Source: JAHRAW01 sp963693025 | GTDB taxonomy: Bacteria; Pseudomonadota; Gammaproteobacteria; Arenicellales; Poriferihabitantaceae | NCBI GenBank assembly: GCA_963693025.1 | Contig: OY843749.1 | Span: forward strand, 124,001-188,000 | Reading direction: 5' to 3' | DNA: 64,000 nt | In this document: in pieces, positions 60,358 to 64,000 of the stretch | Position numbering within the stretch: the stretch's first letter is position 1 | Layout: every line of letters starts with the position of its first letter | Made by a program: the position numbers and the translations under genes | Notes under the pieces: model-generated | The model's database searches: none | What the model was told of the DNA's origin: nothing | Seen by the model: the letters and a program-made list of their open reading frames with translations, nothing else

Positions 60358-60639
60358 ATGATTGATAAACTGGGCGATGCCATCGCCGCGCTGTTGCCGG
60401 CGAAACTGGGCGAGGAGTTGCGCGACAACATCGATGCGGTGTTGCGCGGCAACCTGGACAAGATGAATCTGGTCACCCGCGAGCGGTTTGAGATTCAGGA
60501 AAAGGTGTTGCAACGAACGCGGACGCGGGTGGGGGATTTGGAAAAACAGGTGGCGGAACTTGAGAAGCGGGTGTTGCCGCCGGAGTCTGCCACCGAAACA
60601 GGCGGCATATCGGACGCGAACGCGGACGCGGACGACTAA
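60358..60639 (+). CDS. ubiK: Ubiquinone biosynthesis accessory factor UbiK (YqiC/BMFP)
   Basis: 93 aa. BMFP family: amphipathic N-terminus (DAIAALLPAKLGEELRDNI), then VTRERFEIQEKVLQRTRTRV, a trimeric coiled coil, and an acidic tail rich in Asp/Ala. It works with UbiJ in ubiquinone synthesis. Its position before comM is common in gammaproteobacteria. Confidence 0.93.
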   Translation: MIDKLGDAIAALLPAKLGEELRDNIDAVLRGNLDKMNLVTRERFEIQEKVLQRTRTRVGDLEKQVAELEKRVLPPESATETGGISDANADADD

Positions 60640-60747
60640 ATCGCATATACTACCGGCGGGCGCGACATCGCCGCCGCCAATTGGGTATACTGCCGAGGCG
60701 CGGTGTGACGCGAACGCCGCCGAACAACTCCACGGAGGAGACAGGGA

Positions 60748-62283
60748 ATGCCACTAGCCATCGTATACAGCCGCGCCGAATCGGGCGTGGATGCGCCGGA
60801 AGTCACCGTCGAAGTTCATCTCGCGCGTGGCTTGCCGAAGTTTTCAATAGTCGGTCTGCCGGAGACCGCGGTCAAAGAAAGCCGCGACCGGGTGCGCGGC
60901 GCCATCTTGAATTCCAACTTTGAATTTCCGCGCCTGCGTATCATCGTCAGCCTCGCGCCCGCCGACCTGCCCAAAGAGGGCGGGCGCTTCGACCTCCCCA
61001 TCGCCATCGGCTTGCTCGCCGCCAGCCGGCAAATCAGCGGCGACGACATCGCGCGCTATGTCTTTCTCGGCGAACTCGCGCTGAGCGGGGAGGTGCGCGA
61101 CATTCGCGGTGCGCTCATCGCGGCGTTGTCCCTCAGAGGCGACGCAAAGAAACTGGTGCTGCCGGTCAACAGCGCACGGCAAGCCGCGCTGGTCAATGGC
61201 GTGGAAGTGCTGGGCGCGAAGTCGCTGCTGCAAATCTGCGCGGCGCTCAACCGCCACGAAGCGTTGCCGGTGATGACGCCGCAACCGCTCGACCCCGCCG
61301 CCGCCGCCGTCGCCGCCACCGGCATTGCCGACATGAGCGAAGTGGTCGGCCAGCCGTTCGCCAAACGCGCGCTGGAAGTCGCCGCCGCCGGCGCGCACCA
61401 CGTGCTGATGACGGGACCGCCGGGCACCGGCAAGACCATGCTCGCCAATCGCCTGCCGGGCATTCTGCCGGCAATGAGCGAAGACCAGGCGTTGCAATCC
61501 GCCGCGATGGAATCCCTCGGACAAAACGGCTTCGACCCCGCCAACTGGATGCGGCGGCCATTCCGCTCGCCGCATCACAGCGCCTCAAGCGCGGCGCTGA
61601 TTGGCGGCGGCGGCATCCCGCGCCCCGGCGAAATCTCGCTCGCCCACAACGGCGTGCTGTTTCTGGACGAGTTGACCGAGTTCGACCGCAAGGCATTGGA
61701 AGCGCTGCGCGAGCCGCTGGAATCCGGCGAAATCAACATTTCCCGCGTGGCGCAACAAATCCGTTACCCGGCAAACTTCCTGCTGGTGGCGACCTGCAAC
61801 CCCTGCCCGTGCGGCTACCTCGGCGACGACTCCGGACGCTGCCGCTGCACGCCCGACCAGGTGCAACGCTACCGAACGCGCCTGTCGGGACCCTTGCTCG
61901 ACCGCATCGACATTCAAGTCGAAGTGCCGAGAGTGCACTACCGCCTACTCAGCGGCGCCGCCCCCCGCCCCGAGCGCGCCGAAGAGTCAAGCGAAACCCT
62001 TCGCCAACGCGTCGTCGCCGCCAGAGAACGGCAACTACAACGGCAGAATAAAACCAACAACCTGCTACAAGGCAAAGAAATCGACCAAACCTGCGCCATC
62101 GATTCCACCGGCCACCGCCTGCTAGAACAAGCAATGGAGCGCCTCGGCCTATCCGCCCGCGCCTACCACCGAATCCTAAAAGTAGCCCGAACCATCGCCG
62201 ACCTCGGGCAACAAAAAGAAATCTCCCCGCAACACCTTTCGCTGGCAATCAAACTGCGATGTTTCGACAGGAGCGCACGCTGA
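60748..62283 (+). CDS. comM: YifB/ComM family AAA+ ATPase (Mg-chelatase-like)
   Basis: 511 aa. N-terminal Lon-like domain (VEVHLARGLPKFSIVGLPETAVKESRDRV), AAA core with Walker A GPPGTGKTMLANRLPG and Walker B FLDELTEFDRKALEALREPLE, a Cys cluster CNPCPCGYLGDDSGRCRC, and a C-terminal Mg-chelatase domain. ComM is a DNA-branch-migration helicase that aids natural transformation in Vibrio and relatives. GGAGGAG precedes the start. Confidence 0.95.
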   Translation: MPLAIVYSRAESGVDAPEVTVEVHLARGLPKFSIVGLPETAVKESRDRVRGAILNSNFEFPRLRIIVSLAPADLPKEGGRFDLPIAIGLLAASRQISGDDIARYVFLGELALSGEVRDIRGALIAALSLRGDAKKLVLPVNSARQAALVNGVEVLGAKSLLQICAALNRHEALPVMTPQPLDPAAAAVAATGIADMSEVVGQPFAKRALEVAAAGAHHVLMTGPPGTGKTMLANRLPGILPAMSEDQALQSAAMESLGQNGFDPANWMRRPFRSPHHSASSAALIGGGGIPRPGEISLAHNGVLFLDELTEFDRKALEALREPLESGEINISRVAQQIRYPANFLLVATCNPCPCGYLGDDSGRCRCTPDQVQRYRTRLSGPLLDRIDIQVEVPRVHYRLLSGAAPRPERAEESSETLRQRVVAARERQLQRQNKTNNLLQGKEIDQTCAIDSTGHRLLEQAMERLGLSARAYHRILKVARTIADLGQQKEISPQHLSLAIKLRCFDRSAR

Positions 62284-62316
62284 AAGCCGGTGGCGGGGCA
62301 TGGGGTTGTTGCCGCC

Positions 62317-63933
62317 TCAGCGCCCAAAGACCGGTTGCCGCTCGTCGCCCGTAGCGTGGCCGGGGCGGGGGAGGTCGAACTGAGACGCCAACCAACGCTC
62401 AAGCGCCGCCACCTGCGGCGGCTCAAAGCGCAAGCCCAGTTTGGTGCGCCGCCACAGTATGTCTTCGGCGTCGGTCGCCCATTCGTGCGCGATTTGATAG
62501 GCGACTTCGGTCTCATACAAGCCGTGCCCGAAGTGCGTGCCGAGGTCGGCGATGGCGGCGGCGTCGCCGAGCAGGGCGAAGGCGTCGTTGCCGTAGGCGG
62601 ACAGGTAGCGCTCGCATAGCGGCGGCGGTAGAAAGGGGTAGGTCGCGCGCAACGCGTCCGGCGTCTCACCACCGCCGCCGCCGGGCAAGACCGCATCGGC
62701 GGTCCAGGGCGGTTTGGCGGCGGGGAAATAGGGCGCGAGTTTCGCCAGCGTCGCTTCGGCTAGGCGGCGGAAGGTGGTCAGTTTGCCGCCGTAGATTGTG
62801 ATCATCGGCGGTGAATCGTCACCGCCGTTGCCGCCGCCACCGCCACCGTGGCTGAGGCGGACGACATAGTCGCGCGTGACTTCCCGCAGGTTGTCCGCGC
62901 CGTCGTCGACTAACGGGCGCACGCCGCTGTAACGCCAGATGACGTCGTCGGGCGTCGGCGCGGCGGTGAAATAGCGACCGACCGCCGCGCATAAATACTC
63001 GGTCTCGGCGGGCGTGATGCGGGCGTTTGCCGGGTCGTCGCGGAACGCCACCTCGGTCGTGCCGATAATCGCCAGGTCGCGTTGAAACGGGATGACGAAC
63101 ACGACGCGCCGGTCGGCATTTTGCAGAATGTAGGCGTGCGCGCCGTCATACCATTTGCGGACGACGACGTGGCTGCCTTGAACCAGTTTGACTCGGGGGG
63201 CGTCGGTGTCCCCGGTCGGCTGCAGCGCGTCCGCATTATCAGCGAGGAAGCGCGCCACCCAGGGACCGGTCGCATTCACCAGCGCCTTCGCCCGGACGGA
63301 TGACCGGGAGCCGTCCGCATGGCGCAGCGCGATTTGCCACCGCCCGCCGTTACGGGCAATGGCGACCGAGTCGCAGCGCGTGCGCGTTGCGATGGTGGCG
63401 CCGCGCCGGCGCGCGTCTTTGGCAACGGTCACCACCAGCCGCGCGTCGTCCACCCAGCAGTCGGCGTATTCAAAGCCCGAGGAGAACTCGGCTTTGAGCG
63501 CCTCGCCCGCGCCGCCGGCGCCGGAATGCCGGGTTAGTCGAATCCCCCGGCTGCGCGACAAACTGCGCTTGCCGCCGAGCAAGTCGTATAGCAGCAGTCC
63601 GGCGCGAATCAGCCAGGCCGGGCGCAAGCCGGGGTGGTGGGGGAGGACGAAGCGCATCGGCGTAATCAGGTGCGGCGCGCTGTTGAGCAGCGTTTCGCGC
63701 TCCCGCAACGCGTCGCGCACGAGTTTGAATTCGCGCTGCTCCAGGTAGCGCAGACCGCCGTGAATGAGTTTGGAACTCGCCGAAGAGGTGCCGCCGCCGA
63801 GGTCGGCCTGCTCGCATAAAAACACCGCCAGCCCGCGACCGGCGGCGTCCCTGGCGATGCCGCAACCGTTGATGCCACCGCCGATGACGGCGATGTCGTA
63901 GTCGCCGCCGCCGTCACCGCCGTTAATCACCAT
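62317..63933 (-). CDS. glpD: Aerobic glycerol-3-phosphate dehydrogenase
   Basis: 538 aa. FAD-dependent membrane-associated enzyme oxidising glycerol-3-phosphate to DHAP and passing electrons to quinone. FAD motif AVIGGGINGCGIARDAAGRG, SSASSKLIHGGLRYLE, TIYGGKLTTFRRLAEATL. Slightly longer than E. coli GlpD; an internal Gly/Asn/Asp-rich stretch (about residues 365-375) is the only unusual part. It converges with comM with a 33-nt gap. Confidence 0.95.
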   Translation of the reverse strand: MVINGGDGGGDYDIAVIGGGINGCGIARDAAGRGLAVFLCEQADLGGGTSSASSKLIHGGLRYLEQREFKLVRDALRERETLLNSAPHLITPMRFVLPHHPGLRPAWLIRAGLLLYDLLGGKRSLSRSRGIRLTRHSGAGGAGEALKAEFSSGFEYADCWVDDARLVVTVAKDARRRGATIATRTRCDSVAIARNGGRWQIALRHADGSRSSVRAKALVNATGPWVARFLADNADALQPTGDTDAPRVKLVQGSHVVVRKWYDGAHAYILQNADRRVVFVIPFQRDLAIIGTTEVAFRDDPANARITPAETEYLCAAVGRYFTAAPTPDDVIWRYSGVRPLVDDGADNLREVTRDYVVRLSHGGGGGGNGGDDSPPMITIYGGKLTTFRRLAEATLAKLAPYFPAAKPPWTADAVLPGGGGGETPDALRATYPFLPPPLCERYLSAYGNDAFALLGDAAAIADLGTHFGHGLYETEVAYQIAHEWATDAEDILWRRTKLGLRFEPPQVAALERWLASQFDLPRPGHATGDERQPVFGR

Positions 63934-64000
63934 CCGGCTCGGCGATTTTCACCGTCACCTCGTGCCGGCGGCAGGGTTCGAGAAAATCGGGCGGGGGCAT
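63923..64000 (-). CDS. 3' end of an unidentified minus-strand gene cut by the window edge
   Basis: From the right edge the minus strand reads an open frame ending in TAA at 63923-63925, 11 nt inside the glpD start. Only the last 25 codons are visible (ending VKIAEPDGD), too few for identification. The overlap with glpD suggests an operon, if it is real. Confidence 0.25.
   Translation of the reverse strand: MPPPDFLEPCRRHEVTVKIAEPDGD

Overview
The window looks like a chromosomal piece of a GC-rich gammaproteobacterium. Several gene orders fit that group: pyrC'-pyrB-pyrR-ruvX-algH, ftsK-lolA-serS, rhlB/trxA-rho, lptD-surA and ubiK-comM. The species is not identifiable from the sequence alone. 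An ankyrin/Sel1 lipoprotein and a LicD-cytidylyltransferase fusion hint at a host-associated lifestyle, but that is inference.

Layout. 1-3662: a PcfJ-like protein (open at the left edge), a DUF2779 nuclease and a WYL regulator, the last two forming a tight pair. 4002-7279 (minus): a probable operon of a membrane J-domain protein, a transpeptidase, thyA and folA. 7413-11790: DUF924 protein, a crotonase, cysE and an HtrA protease. 12555-16436 (minus): the pyrimidine cluster pyrC'-pyrB-pyrR with ruvX and algH. 16639-20127: a reduced Chp-like CheW/CheA pair and an inositol-phosphatase family gene. 20283-26928: a type I restriction-modification operon with two extra genes and an amber codon inside hsdS. 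27101-31381: tkt, gapA, pgk. 31758-35299: PuuA-like and PuuB-like genes flanking an orphan NHLP-type RiPP precursor. 35304-39444: rluC, the ankyrin lipoprotein and two tiny coupled membrane proteins. 39978-45008: ftsK, lolA, serS and an SDR. 45239-48850: rhlB, trxA and rho. 49118-54047: two small genes of unknown function and a four-gene surface-glycan operon. 54361-63933: rpmE, a secreted thermonuclease, hemL, lptD, surA, ubiK, comM and glpD.

A family of about 200-bp intergenic elements (some 13 full, expanded or partial copies) is scattered through the window, mostly behind genes and often between convergent pairs. Each full copy has a 12-bp terminal inverted repeat enclosing three further hairpins, so one strand can be drawn as a cloverleaf. 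Variant copies carry extra hairpin modules, and one such hairpin shows three compensatory base-pair changes between copies.

The points most worth a second look are this repeat family, the orphan NHLP precursor with its own terminator, the LicD-cytidylyltransferase fusion, and the odd type I RM operon. No tRNA, rRNA, CRISPR array, transposase or phage gene was recognised.
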